Origin: Desulfatibacillum sp.
Lineage (GTDB): Bacteria; Desulfobacterota; Desulfobacteria; Desulfobacterales; Desulfatibacillaceae
Assembly: GCA_016342355.1 (NCBI GenBank)
Contig: JAEINP010000052.1
Coordinates: forward strand, 1 to 32,576
Direction of reading: 5' to 3'
Length of the DNA: 32,576 nucleotides
Made by a program: the position numbers and the translations under genes. Position 1 is the first letter of the stretch. Every line of letters starts with the position of its first letter. The notes beneath the pieces were generated by a model. That model was not told where the DNA came from. It did not search any database and saw nothing but the letters and a program-made list of their open reading frames with translations. Positions 1 to 7,091 of the stretch are shown here, piece after piece.

Positions 1-582
1 TCCTGTTAGATCCTCCCGCTTGCCCATGTTCAGCCCGGCTTTCACAAAATCGGAGTAGCGCCTGCGGGAGGCGCGCAAAGAGCCCCCAAACGCCGCCAAA
101 ACAAAGTTTGCATCTTGCCAGGGGTATGAACTTTTTCCCAGGAGAACCCTATGCCCGCAATACTTGTGGGCTGCAAGGGCTTTAAGGTCGGAAACCACTC
201 CCGCTCGCAAAGGATTCAGGTGAATGTACCTGACCAGTTCCTTAAAGTAAGCGTTTTCCTGGCACAAGACGGATTTGAACCGGTTCTGAAACAAGGGGCC
301 GCAGCGGAAATGCCTGCGGTTGAAATATCCGGCGTACCCGGTCATGAGCCGTCGCATGACATGGGATATTCCCGCAGGAGGACTGCGAAACAAAAAATGG
401 GCGTGATTATCCATGAAAACCCAGGCGTAGCAGGCGGTCTGGGTTTCAGGTAGAACCAGGGCAAGACGAGCCACCAGGGCCTCCCGGTCCTGGTCATCGG
501 AGAAAATCGGCTTACGCTCGATGCCCCGGATCATCACGTGATGCAACAAACCGGGCGCGTCTAATCGGGATTGGCGTGGCAT
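1..582 (-). CDS. REP-associated tyrosine transposase (RAYT, Y1_Tnp family), 3' end cut by window edge
   Basis: Reading the minus strand from the ATG at 582 gives 194 uninterrupted codons that run off the left edge without a stop. The protein has the Y1 transposase HxH metal motif (DNHAHFLF, His60 and His62) and the conserved RYIHLNPLRAG segment with the probable nucleophilic Tyr119. The order of motifs (HxH, then GPLFQNRFKS, then RYIHLNP) is that of TnpA_REP/RAYT proteins rather than IS200/IS605 TnpA. Such proteins cut and move single-stranded REP palindromes and are usually single-copy domesticated genes. A purine-rich ribosome site (GGTGAGG) precedes the ATG. G/C-rich inverted palindromes lie at 1196-1296. 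The C-terminus cannot be judged here. Family assignment is confident; activity is unknown. Confidence 0.9.
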   Translation of the reverse strand, partial: MPRQSRLDAPGLLHHVMIRGIERKPIFSDDQDREALVARLALVLPETQTACYAWVFMDNHAHFLFRSPPAGISHVMRRLMTGYAGYFNRRHFRCGPLFQNRFKSVLCQENAYFKELVRYIHLNPLRAGVVSDLKALAAHKYCGHRVLLGKSSYPWQDANFVLAAFGGSLRASRRRYSDFVKAGLNMGKREDLTG

Positions 583-638
583 AATACCCTCACCTTTACA
601 CCAATTCTGCGCATTGCGTCAAGTTAGTCGATTAATCA

Positions 639-648
639 GGGACGTCCC
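639..648. repeat. Perfect 10-bp palindrome GGGACGTCCC upstream of the RAYT gene
   Basis: A perfect palindrome lies about 57 bp upstream of the transposase start, next to another short palindrome, GATTAATC, at 630-637. The half-site CAGGGACG recurs at 967-974 on the other side of the small gene at 664-930. It could be a recognition or flanking sequence of the RAYT element, or an operator; the sequence alone does not decide. Confidence 0.4.
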
Positions 649-663
649 CAACTTTCCACGAAG

Positions 664-930
664 CTAATCTAATATATTATTTAATATTAATATGTTATCA
701 TCGTATTTACCTTCCTTGATCATAACAGAGGCTGTGTTTTCGATACTGCGTCTATTTTCGTCAAAAACACGGAGTAACTCCTTTTCATTACAGAAGCACT
801 CAAAAGAATCACACAGTGTTTCGGAGGGAACTCTGCAGTCAATATCTCTTTCTCCAGTTGTACAAGTAAATTTGACTGAGGAGTTTATAGGATCGTAAAA
901 GCGTTCTTCCGAAAATTTCAGTTCAGACAT
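664..930 (-). CDS. Small DUF1488-like protein
   Basis: This 88-residue protein starts at an ATG with a good ribosome site (AAAGGAG, 6-7 bases upstream). It resembles DUF1488 proteins: an N-terminal FSEERFYDP segment, a central beta-rich part with F-x-C and D-x-D-C-R-V residues, and a C-terminal FDENRRSIENTASVMI helix matching the family's F-x-x-N-R-x-x-I pattern. The family has no firm biochemical function. Cysteines are frequent (five). The gene is much more AT-rich than most of the window and sits between a transposase and a repeat zone, so acquisition is plausible. The family call is by pattern only. Confidence 0.6.
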   Translation of the reverse strand: MSELKFSEERFYDPINSSVKFTCTTGERDIDCRVPSETLCDSFECFCNEKELLRVFDENRRSIENTASVMIKEGKYDDNILILNNILD

Positions 931-1195
931 GGTATTCTCCTTTCAGCTTCTTGAATAGACCAATTCCAGGGACGCAAAACGCATTGGCGGCCCTCCGGGT
1001 GACCGTTGTCTTCGACCGCTTTTTGCGGATAATATGTTGTTCCTTGAGTTTAATGGGAAAATACCTGAAACAGGTTCAGATTTCCAGCAAAAAATTCAAG
1101 GGGCAGGTGGTTTTTCGGGAAAAGATTTTCCCGTTCCCACGCTCCTCAGGCTGTGTCGCAATCTATTCTCAGTACAAGGAGAGCATGCCTCTTCT

Positions 1196-1233
1196 CCCTC
1201 CCCCTTGATGGGGGAGGGCCGGGGTGGGGGTGA
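1196..1233 (+). repeat. G/C-rich palindromic repeat unit, copy 1
   Basis: A perfect 9-bp stem (CCCTCCCCC, loop TTGAT, GGGGGAGGG at 1196-1218) is followed by a G-rich tail to 1233. The unit is the inverted relative of the one at 1259-1298, about 60 bp away. Two opposed palindromes with tails are the arrangement of BIME-like elements mobilised by RAYT proteins, but C/G-rich repeats of this kind are also common without a RAYT. Confidence 0.65.
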
Positions 1234-1258
1234 TATTTTCACGTGTTTCCAGCGATTT

Positions 1259-1298
1259 ACCCCCCATCCTGTCCTTCCCCCGCAAGGGGGGAAGGGAC
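1259..1298 (-). repeat. G/C-rich palindromic repeat unit, copy 2 (inverted relative to copy 1)
   Basis: A 9-bp stem (CCTTCCCCC at 1273-1281 with GGGGGAAGG at 1287-1295, 5-base loop) is preceded by a C-rich tail. Read on the minus strand it aligns with copy 1 over its length with a few changes and single-base gaps. It is not followed by a T-run, so it is not a standard terminator. Confidence 0.65.
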
Positions 1299-1602
1299 GA
1301 AGCTGGAAGGGCTTTGGCCTTCGACAAACAGCCAATTTATCGGTTGAATTGCCTTTTTCTTTGTTGCGACACAGTCTGTCCTGTGTGGGAATGCAACCCA
1401 TAATTGTCTGAAATTGCGCTGAAAAGGCAAAGATACTGGACCCCCGCCTGCGCGAGGATGACGGATGTGCGAGGCGTTTACCGCGCCGGAGGCGCCTCTT
1501 CAACGCCGAGTTCTCCGCCTTGGGGTAGCCAGCGCAATTGGTTGCCTGGGTCCGACGGACAATATGTCGACCGGAACGTGTATAAATACCGATAGGTTTT
1601 GG

Positions 1603-1707
1603 CGAACCAAAATGTGTATTGAAAACCGGGTTTCCGGGAGGTTCATCCGCGCCCCGAACCACATTTGTATGAAAACCGGGCTTCCACCGGGTTCCCTGCA
1701 CGCCGCT
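1603..1707. repeat. Two degenerate tandem copies of a ~52-bp unit
   Basis: The segment beginning CGAACC at 1603 recurs at 1655 with the same order of landmarks: AACC, TGTAT, GAAAACCGGG, TTCC and GGTTC. The offset is 52 bp. An even more decayed copy may lie just upstream (about 1570-1602). The unit has no coding signature and is probably an old dispersed-repeat insertion. Confidence 0.55.
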
Positions 1708-1747
1708 GATCTTTCCCGGATTCGATGAACAATTCAGGCCGCCCCTG

Positions 1748-1918
1748 ATGCGCTCCCGCGCCCTGGCAGCAAAGGACGCTGCCACGGCCACCCAACTCAT
1801 CCGGGTTGCCAGCGCCACCCGCGGCGGCCACATCGCTGCGGTGAGGGGCATCGCCGCTCATGCCCGGGGTGAGCCGGAAAAAAAATCGCTCCAGGAATAC
1901 CACCGGGACATCCGTTAA
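1748..1918 (+). pseudogene. Possible 3' remnant of an unrecognised gene (56 codons from ATG)
   Basis: An open plus-strand frame runs from before 1700 through an ATG at 1748 to a TAA at 1916-1918. Its product is Ala/Arg-rich with an amphipathic look (contains RALAAKDAATATQLIRVAS and ends EYHRDIR). I do not recognise it. A strong intrinsic terminator begins 24 bp after the stop, which suggests a real transcript ended here. There is no convincing ribosome site at the ATG, and upstream the frame enters repeat sequence, so a truncated gene end fits better than an intact gene. In G/C-rich DNA open frames are frequent, so confidence is low. Confidence 0.3.
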
Positions 1919-1941
1919 CCGGATATCAATGAGAGAACGCC

Positions 1942-1987
1942 AAAAGGGGGAGGGCCTTGTTCGCAAGGCGCTCCCCCTTTTTTTTTG
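1942..1987 (+). terminator. Strong rho-independent terminator
   Basis: The stem pairs AAAAGGGGGAG-GCCTTG with CAAGGC-CTCCCCCTTTT around a TTCG loop, with one G/G mismatch, and is followed by a run of nine Ts. The T-run favours plus-strand termination. On the minus strand only four Ts follow, so it may weakly end the operon that finishes at 2036. Confidence 0.9.
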
Positions 1988-2035
1988 TTTTAGGCCTTAA
2001 GATAGCCTGCTACAAGCAAAATACCTACCCGGGTA

Positions 2036-2728
2036 TTATAGAAACCCAATTTTTTCCGGCGGTTTTCCTTCCGCCAAATGCTTGATGGTGCGCATCATCT
2101 TCTGTTCCATAATAAAGGACGGCAGTTCAAAGAACACCACCAACAGCAGATTCACGATGGGATTGTTGGCCGTCCATTCAATTTGCCATCTTTCAATGAG
2201 CCGGGTGGCGCCATTGGGCTGTTCAATCAATGTAAAGCTCCAGTATCCGGCGGCGAACATACTTTTCGGCAGAGGAGAGAAATATTTTCGACCTTCGATA
2301 TAGTCTCTGGAGTCAAAACCCAGCACGAGTTTTTTATTTTCTTCCAGCGCCAGGACAGTCACGCCCATGCCGTTCTTGTGGAGCTTGATGTGGTCATGAA
2401 GGCGCATATCCTGAAACTCGGGTTCTATGCGGTAGACATTGTGAATCCCGAATAAAAAGAGCCTCTCCAGCCAGTCATAGCTGTAATACCCGCCCCGTCC
2501 TTGCCCCAATTGTTTAAACCATTGAAAGACCTTTTCAGGAGGGGCCTGGATGGAAATGGCATGGGTCATGTCAATGAAAGGATTTTTGATCATGGCGTCT
2601 TCAGGCATTTTCATGGCCCTTTCCTCTTTGGTTGCGCCCCAGCCATTGTACCATCTTCGCAGGATAAACACATAAAGCAGGGCTACAACAATTTCGAAAA
2701 GAAGCAATTCCATTGCAAAAACAATCAT
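2036..2728 (-). CDS. Membrane-anchored SRPBCC (START-like) family protein
   Basis: The 230-residue protein has one N-terminal hydrophobic helix (about residues 1-22), a short basic linker and an SRPBCC ligand-binding fold: the HAISIQAPPEKVFQWFKQLG entry strand and helix, the GRGGYYSYDWLERLF motif typical of this subgroup, and a long C-terminal helix with FIMEQKMMRTIKHLAEG. SRPBCC proteins form a deep hydrophobic pocket for lipids, polyketides or similar ligands; the ligand here is unknown. I chose the ATG at 2728 over a GTG one codon upstream; AGGA lies about 9 bases before it. It is the last gene of the operon with the genes at 2799 and 4036 (gap about 70 bp), so a role in handling the hydrophobic substrate or product of the two redox enzymes is inferred. 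Confidence 0.75.
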   Translation of the reverse strand: MIVFAMELLLFEIVVALLYVFILRRWYNGWGATKEERAMKMPEDAMIKNPFIDMTHAISIQAPPEKVFQWFKQLGQGRGGYYSYDWLERLFLFGIHNVYRIEPEFQDMRLHDHIKLHKNGMGVTVLALEENKKLVLGFDSRDYIEGRKYFSPLPKSMFAAGYWSFTLIEQPNGATRLIERWQIEWTANNPIVNLLLVVFFELPSFIMEQKMMRTIKHLAEGKPPEKIGFL

Positions 2729-2798
2729 CACTCAGAATCCTTTCCTGGAAAAAGTTCTCAATCTGTTGCGTATGCAACTGTCAGAAGCCCATTCACTT

Positions 2799-4019
2799 TC
2801 AGGCCCGGCGCAGTATCTCAGAGGGAGCGGTTGCGGGAAGTCCGTTGCGATAGCAGGCGATAGGCATTTGGTTGACAATGGCCCCCAGGCACCGGTTGCA
2901 GCTTGTGCAAGCCACTTGGGTGACTTTTCCGGCCTTAATTTTTTTGACCAGAAAAGGCTCCCGGATAAACGGCCTGCACATTTGAATAAAATCAGCATGC
3001 CCCTGTTCAAGGATGCTTTCCATTTGGCCGACTTCTCTCAGCCCCCCCACAAGAAACAACGGGGTGTCCCCCACCACGGGCCGGAGCGCCTGTGCGGCCG
3101 GTAAATTCCAAGGGCCTTGCAAGGCAAGTTGCCCCTCCATTCTTTTGGAGGCCACCCATGCAAAGGGTTTTTTCCAGGTAGGGAAGCCCTGGACGATTTC
3201 CTTTGTAGGCACTTCTCCATGCCACATGGTCATGTGATTGTACAAAAGGTTGCCCGAAGCGACCTCTATGCCGTCAATTCCCAGGTCAACCAGCCATTTG
3301 GCGTGTTCCATGGCCTCATCAAGGATGATGCCAGGCCTGGGTGTCTGGTCATCGGTGTTGATCTTTACAACCAAGGGGGCGCCTGAAGGCAGGATTTCCT
3401 TGACGGCGATAACAATCTCACGGAGTAACCGAAACCTGTTGAGGGTCGTCCCTCCCCATTCATCGTCCCTTTGATTATAAAAGGGCGAAAGAAACTGGTT
3501 TATCAGGTACCCGCCCGCCGCGCTGATGTGAATGCCGTCCGCACCGGCTGCCATGGCCCGGATTGCAGCCTTTTTATAGGCGTCAATAATCTCCACGATC
3601 TCCTGGTGGGTCAGCATTCTTGGTTTCACAAGATAGGTGGGGTCACGGTCCGTAGCCGAAGGCCCCGCCGGTTTTTCTCCAATGACCGCCGATGTGGTCT
3701 GCCTTCCTGCATGAACCAGTTGGAAGAGCACACGCCCATTGTTATCGTGAATCCCTTGGGCAAGTTTCTCCAGGCCCGGCAGGAAGGCGTCGGAGTGAAT
3801 ACCGGTCTGGCGCAGCGTGGCCCGTCCCAAGGGATGGACCGACATGTACCCCGTGACAATCAGGCCGACTTCCCCCTTGGCAAGGGTCTTGTACCTTTTT
3901 ATAAGGCGATCGGTCACCGCCCCCTGATCCGTGGCCATGGACTCACCCGTGCCTGAATGGACAAACCGGTTTTTTACAGTCAGCCCCGCGACTTGCTTTT
4001 CAGTAAACAGAATGGACAT
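2799..4019 (-). CDS. NADH:flavin oxidoreductase/OYE family, 2,4-dienoyl-CoA reductase-like, with [4Fe-4S] motif but no C-terminal FAD domain
   Basis: The 406-residue protein is a flavin TIM barrel: HAGRQT (His103), GGYLINQFLSPFYNQRDDEWGG and the VGGLR phosphate-binding turn near residue 325. The His/His(Asn) pair of classical Old Yellow Enzyme is replaced by Ser166 and Gly169. Instead Tyr171 and His267 (in MWHGEVPT) align with the catalytic Tyr/His of E. coli 2,4-dienoyl-CoA reductase. Cys371, 374, 377 and 389 (CxxCxxC-x11-C) fit a [4Fe-4S] site. FadH-like enzymes are about 670 residues, with an FAD/NAD(P) domain that is absent here, so electrons must come from a partner. The gene starts 17 bp after the SDR-ferredoxin fusion, with GGAGG at the ribosome site, and the two are surely co-transcribed. 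Reduction of a C=C bond in an enone or enoyl thioester is the likely reaction; the substrate is unknown. Confidence 0.88.
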   Translation of the reverse strand: MSILFTEKQVAGLTVKNRFVHSGTGESMATDQGAVTDRLIKRYKTLAKGEVGLIVTGYMSVHPLGRATLRQTGIHSDAFLPGLEKLAQGIHDNNGRVLFQLVHAGRQTTSAVIGEKPAGPSATDRDPTYLVKPRMLTHQEIVEIIDAYKKAAIRAMAAGADGIHISAAGGYLINQFLSPFYNQRDDEWGGTTLNRFRLLREIVIAVKEILPSGAPLVVKINTDDQTPRPGIILDEAMEHAKWLVDLGIDGIEVASGNLLYNHMTMWHGEVPTKEIVQGFPTWKKPFAWVASKRMEGQLALQGPWNLPAAQALRPVVGDTPLFLVGGLREVGQMESILEQGHADFIQMCRPFIREPFLVKKIKAGKVTQVACTSCNRCLGAIVNQMPIACYRNGLPATAPSEILRRA

Positions 4020-4035
4020 ATTCCCTCCGGCTTTG

Positions 4036-5793
4036 CTAATTCACTTCCATATATTGCGAAATTCTATGTTTGACGTCTTTCACCGCTTTGGGGTTTTTCA
4101 GTTGGATGGTAACCGCCCCGTTGGGACATGCAGTTGCGCAACGGCCGCATTTTCTGCAGATATCTCCGTGAACGGCCTTCCCGTTTTGGATGGTAATGGC
4201 GTCAAACGCGCAGGTTTCAATACAGGTCCCGCAGCCGACGCAATCGTCCGTCACATGGATTTCCAGCCCTTCCACAGGAGGCATCACCTGGTCCAGATGC
4301 TCCCCGGGCACATGCCTGAAATATCTCATCATGCAGCAGCAATGACAGCAAAAGCAGACACTGAGAAGTTTCTGGCGGTCCTTCACCAGAAAGATATCGT
4401 TATCAACCCGCACCTTTCCCGTCATGGGAACCAGGCCTGCCGAGATGGCCCGCTCCACATGGGCGTGCGCCTCCTCCCTGGTGACCTTGCGGCTGAGCCC
4501 CTTGGGCATGTCCAGGGCGGTTTCCCCCATGAAAAGGCAGCCCACGTCATGGGTATGGTTCTGGCAATTATGGGCGAACCGGCAGCCGCATTCATTCATG
4601 ACCACATGATGGGTTGATTCGTCGATGAATTGGTGAACCACCTCGGCGAGGAGCACTTCCTCCTGTGCGATAAGGTCTTGATTGATGGGCAAATAGGTCA
4701 TGCTGTTTTTTTTCGGGTCCATCCAGGGGGCTATCATTCTCAAGCCCGGAATGCTGAAAACCCTGAACAGATTGTGCATCAGACCCAGCCCAAATAGCGC
4801 GAGGGGCCTTTTTTTCAAAAGGAAGGTCAGGTATTTATGTTTTAACTTCTTGTTTTTGAATTGCCTTTGACGATCAAGATAGCTGGCAAAGGTCTCCTCG
4901 GATGAATATTTGGGTTCCCATCCGGTGGCGGCCCTAAACTTGTGGTTGTCCGAAAAAATGGTATGGCTGCTCACTTCCACCCAGCCCGAGCTCATTGGCA
5001 GCAGCCGGAGTTTGAAGGCGACATCAGCCATGGGCCTCAGAGCGAAAGCTGGCATGGGCGCAAGTTTCACCCCGGCCAACCGGAAGCACTTTCGAGCTGA
5101 CATGGCGTCGTTGGCGCCTACATTGTATATGCCGGAAAGATCGTGAATCAGGCAGAGGTACATGGCTTCGCCCAAATCATCCTCATGCACAAAATGGATG
5201 TGGGGACTGGCGCCCACGGCCATGGCGCTTACCTTGGACGAAAACACTTTGGAGAACATATTGTTAATATTGGGGCCAAAAACCAGGGCTGGCCGCAAAA
5301 TGGTAAAGGTGATTTCCGGATGATCCGAAAAAAATTCCCGGGCAAAGGACTCCACCTGAATTTTGCTGGTGTTATAATAGCTCTTTTCGTTCCGATGGAG
5401 GGGGCTTTCCTCATTTTGGTACAGGGGGCTTTCGGGGTGCGCGCCATAGGCGGTATTGCTGCTGATAAAAACGACCTTTTTGACCCCGTTATCCAAACAG
5501 GCGCGGAAAACATTTTTCGAGCCTTCAATATTGATGTCAAGGGTTTGAGACTTGTCCTGGATTTCATTAACAATGAAGGCAAGATGATAGACAACGTCAA
5601 CACCTTGCAATATCCCGGTAATGGCTTCACTGCGGATATCCTCCCTGAAAAAGGAAACCTTGCCTGATCCTCCCCTCCATGGCGTGACATCAATTCCTAT
5701 GATCCTGTCAATGTTCTGATCCGCATCCAGCCTTTTCAGCAAAGGAGCGGCGATATAACTGTTTATCCCGGTCACAGCAACGGTCATGCCCAT
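4036..5793 (-). CDS. Extended SDR (NAD-dependent epimerase/dehydratase) fused to Cys-rich and 2x[4Fe-4S] ferredoxin domains
   Basis: Residues 1-310 form an extended short-chain dehydrogenase: N-terminal Rossmann strand VAVTGINSYIA, SSNTAYG, and the catalytic YxxxK as YNTSK (Tyr140, Lys144). The glycine-rich turn is atypical (TGINSYIA in place of TGxxGxxG). Residues about 320-490 contain two further cysteine clusters: ECGCRFAHNC...GC (402, 404, 410, 419) and CFCCHCCC (480-487). Residues 515-560 are a bacterial-type ferredoxin with two CxxCxxCxxxC motifs (518-528 and 546-556). I took the ATG at 5793, which has AGGAGG seven bases upstream; an upstream alternative start adds 19 residues. It heads the operon and is divergent from the AraC regulator. 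Coupling of NAD(P)(H) chemistry to FeS electron transfer, possibly to the adjacent OYE protein, is inferred. Confidence 0.85.
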   Translation of the reverse strand: MGMTVAVTGINSYIAAPLLKRLDADQNIDRIIGIDVTPWRGGSGKVSFFREDIRSEAITGILQGVDVVYHLAFIVNEIQDKSQTLDINIEGSKNVFRACLDNGVKKVVFISSNTAYGAHPESPLYQNEESPLHRNEKSYYNTSKIQVESFAREFFSDHPEITFTILRPALVFGPNINNMFSKVFSSKVSAMAVGASPHIHFVHEDDLGEAMYLCLIHDLSGIYNVGANDAMSARKCFRLAGVKLAPMPAFALRPMADVAFKLRLLPMSSGWVEVSSHTIFSDNHKFRAATGWEPKYSSEETFASYLDRQRQFKNKKLKHKYLTFLLKKRPLALFGLGLMHNLFRVFSIPGLRMIAPWMDPKKNSMTYLPINQDLIAQEEVLLAEVVHQFIDESTHHVVMNECGCRFAHNCQNHTHDVGCLFMGETALDMPKGLSRKVTREEAHAHVERAISAGLVPMTGKVRVDNDIFLVKDRQKLLSVCFCCHCCCMMRYFRHVPGEHLDQVMPPVEGLEIHVTDDCVGCGTCIETCAFDAITIQNGKAVHGDICRKCGRCATACPNGAVTIQLKNPKAVKDVKHRISQYMEVN

Positions 5794-5891
5794 GTGGAGA
5801 TCCTCCTGTCCCAAATTTTGACTTGTTTTATCTGCCAGCTTGACAGACAAAGTTTCAAAAAGTATCTGTTATGAGTGAAATGCCTTCTGTC

Positions 5892-5975
5892 TGACATTTT
5901 GAACACTTGGTCAATATTACTAATCCAACGGGCAATTTCTGTGAATGATCGAATGGGACTAATACTTGACATTTT
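5892..5975. promoter_or_regulatory. Candidate AraC-type regulator operator: TGACATTTT direct repeats in divergent intergenic region
   Basis: TGACATTTT occurs at 5892-5900 and again at 5967-5975 in the same orientation, 75 bp apart, within the 218-bp space between the fusion gene (minus strand) and the AraC-family gene (plus strand). Direct-repeat operators in a divergent spacer are usual for this regulator class. The match is only nine bases, so this is a suggestion. Confidence 0.35.
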
Positions 5976-6011
5976 CGGCCAACTCCCATGGGGAGAGGGC
6001 GCCAAAAACCC

Positions 6012-7031
6012 ATGAATCCACTGCACGAAATCAGAAGGCCGATCCCCTGCGTCTATCCCATTTTACGTTTCGCCATTGACAAGGGAATCGGGAGCGCCTC
6101 CCTGCTGGAAGGGACCGGTCTGGAGGAAAAGGACCTGCTGGACCCCAGAAAAGATATCAGCCTGGACCAGGAGCTTTCCATCATTCGCAATCTGATAACC
6201 CTGGCGCCGGAGCCGGAAATCGCCTGGGAGCTTGGGGGATATTTCAACGCCAGGGCTCACGGGGCGTTGGGCAGTTTGGTGGCCACGGCCCCCACCATAG
6301 GCCAAATCATTTATTCAATCATTGAATATATTACAATATCAAATAGTTATTTTAGATTGCATTCGGAATCAAAAGGAAAGGTGCTCCGGGTTTTTCTCAT
6401 GGAGAACCATATTCCCGGGGATCTTCTTCCTTTTTTGGTGGAACGGGATCTGGTGGCCGGAAAAACCACCATAGATAACCAGTTGCCCGGGAAAATCGAC
6501 GAGATCGTGCTGGGAGTTTCCTTTGGTTACGCGCCCAGGACAGACATGGAAAAGTACCGGAAAGTCTTTGTGAAGAATGTGGCTTTCAATCAGCCCATGA
6601 CCGTTATCGATGTGGATCAATCCGCCTTGAGCATGCCCATAAACCAGGGCAATCCCAGGGAATTTGAACTGTTTCGCCAGCAGTGCCAGGCGGAAATGGC
6701 CTTGCGGAGCAAAGAGTTTCTTTTTCTTTCTGACAGGATCAGGCTTTGCCTTCAGGCGGAAAACGGGCGCATTGGATTGGAACAAGTGGCAAGCCAGCTA
6801 AGCATGAGTGAGCGCTCTTTAAGAAGGCATCTTAAAAAGGAAGGAATCAGTTTCAGGGCGATCAGAAATCAGTATTTTTTTCAACAATCCCTGAATTTGC
6901 TCAGAAACCCCAAGTTGCAGATCGAAGAAATCGCCGACATGTTGGGATACAGCGAGCCAAGCGCCTTTAGCCGCGCCTTTCAAAAATGGGCGGGCATTCC
7001 CCCGGGGGAATACCGGAAAACTGTTCTGTAG
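6012..7031 (+). CDS. AraC-family transcriptional regulator (arabinose-binding-like N-terminal domain)
   Basis: The 339-residue protein has an N-terminal domain of the Arabinose_bd/OruR type (about residues 15-200, including WELGGYFNARAHGALGSLVATAPT) and a C-terminal AraC helix-turn-helix pair (about 255-335). The first recognition helix lies in LEQVASQLSMSERSLRRHLK, and the second carries the family motif IADMLGYSEPSAFSRAF followed by W-x-G-x-x-P-x-x-Y-R. An in-frame ATG at 5988 would add eight residues; I prefer 6012 because GGGGAGAGGG lies between the two. Members of this subgroup sense small organic or fatty compounds. It is divergent from the SDR-ferredoxin/OYE/SRPBCC operon and is its likely regulator. 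Confidence 0.88.
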   Translation: MNPLHEIRRPIPCVYPILRFAIDKGIGSASLLEGTGLEEKDLLDPRKDISLDQELSIIRNLITLAPEPEIAWELGGYFNARAHGALGSLVATAPTIGQIIYSIIEYITISNSYFRLHSESKGKVLRVFLMENHIPGDLLPFLVERDLVAGKTTIDNQLPGKIDEIVLGVSFGYAPRTDMEKYRKVFVKNVAFNQPMTVIDVDQSALSMPINQGNPREFELFRQQCQAEMALRSKEFLFLSDRIRLCLQAENGRIGLEQVASQLSMSERSLRRHLKKEGISFRAIRNQYFFQQSLNLLRNPKLQIEEIADMLGYSEPSAFSRAFQKWAGIPPGEYRKTVL

Positions 7032-7091
7032 GAATTTTTCCTCCGCAGAAACCTCAGTGCAGTCGTTCTCTCTTGATGGACAGTCCTAACT

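Larger units (their letters stand above)
951..1735. other. Intergenic repeat zone without a supported gene
   Basis: About 0.8 kb carries long open frames on both strands, but these follow from G/C-rich repeats and none shows a ribosome site with a recognisable product. The region holds G/C-rich hairpins (1196-1218 and 1273-1295), a dispersed repeat of the type often misread as a peptide WTPACARMT (about 1437-1463), and a degenerate tandem repeat of about 52 bp (1603-1707). I read it as accumulated intergenic repeats. Confidence 0.7.

Noticed and set aside
151-453. Plus-strand frame of 100 codons at the left edge
   Set aside because: It lies antisense to the well-supported RAYT transposase frame.
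1404-1595. Plus-strand frame containing WTPACARMT
   Set aside because: This peptide is a known kind of spurious translation of a dispersed intergenic repeat.
1096-1851. Long minus-strand open frame of 251 codons
   Set aside because: It is built from G/C-rich palindromes and dispersed repeats, has no recognisable domain and no good ribosome site.
3931-4617. Plus-strand frame of 228 codons
   Set aside because: Antisense shadow of the ferredoxin part of the SDR fusion gene and of the OYE gene start; no family resemblance.
2799-5793. OYE and SDR genes as a bile-acid or steroid pathway
   Set aside because: Family resemblance allows it, but nothing in the sequences fixes a steroid substrate, so no pathway name is given.
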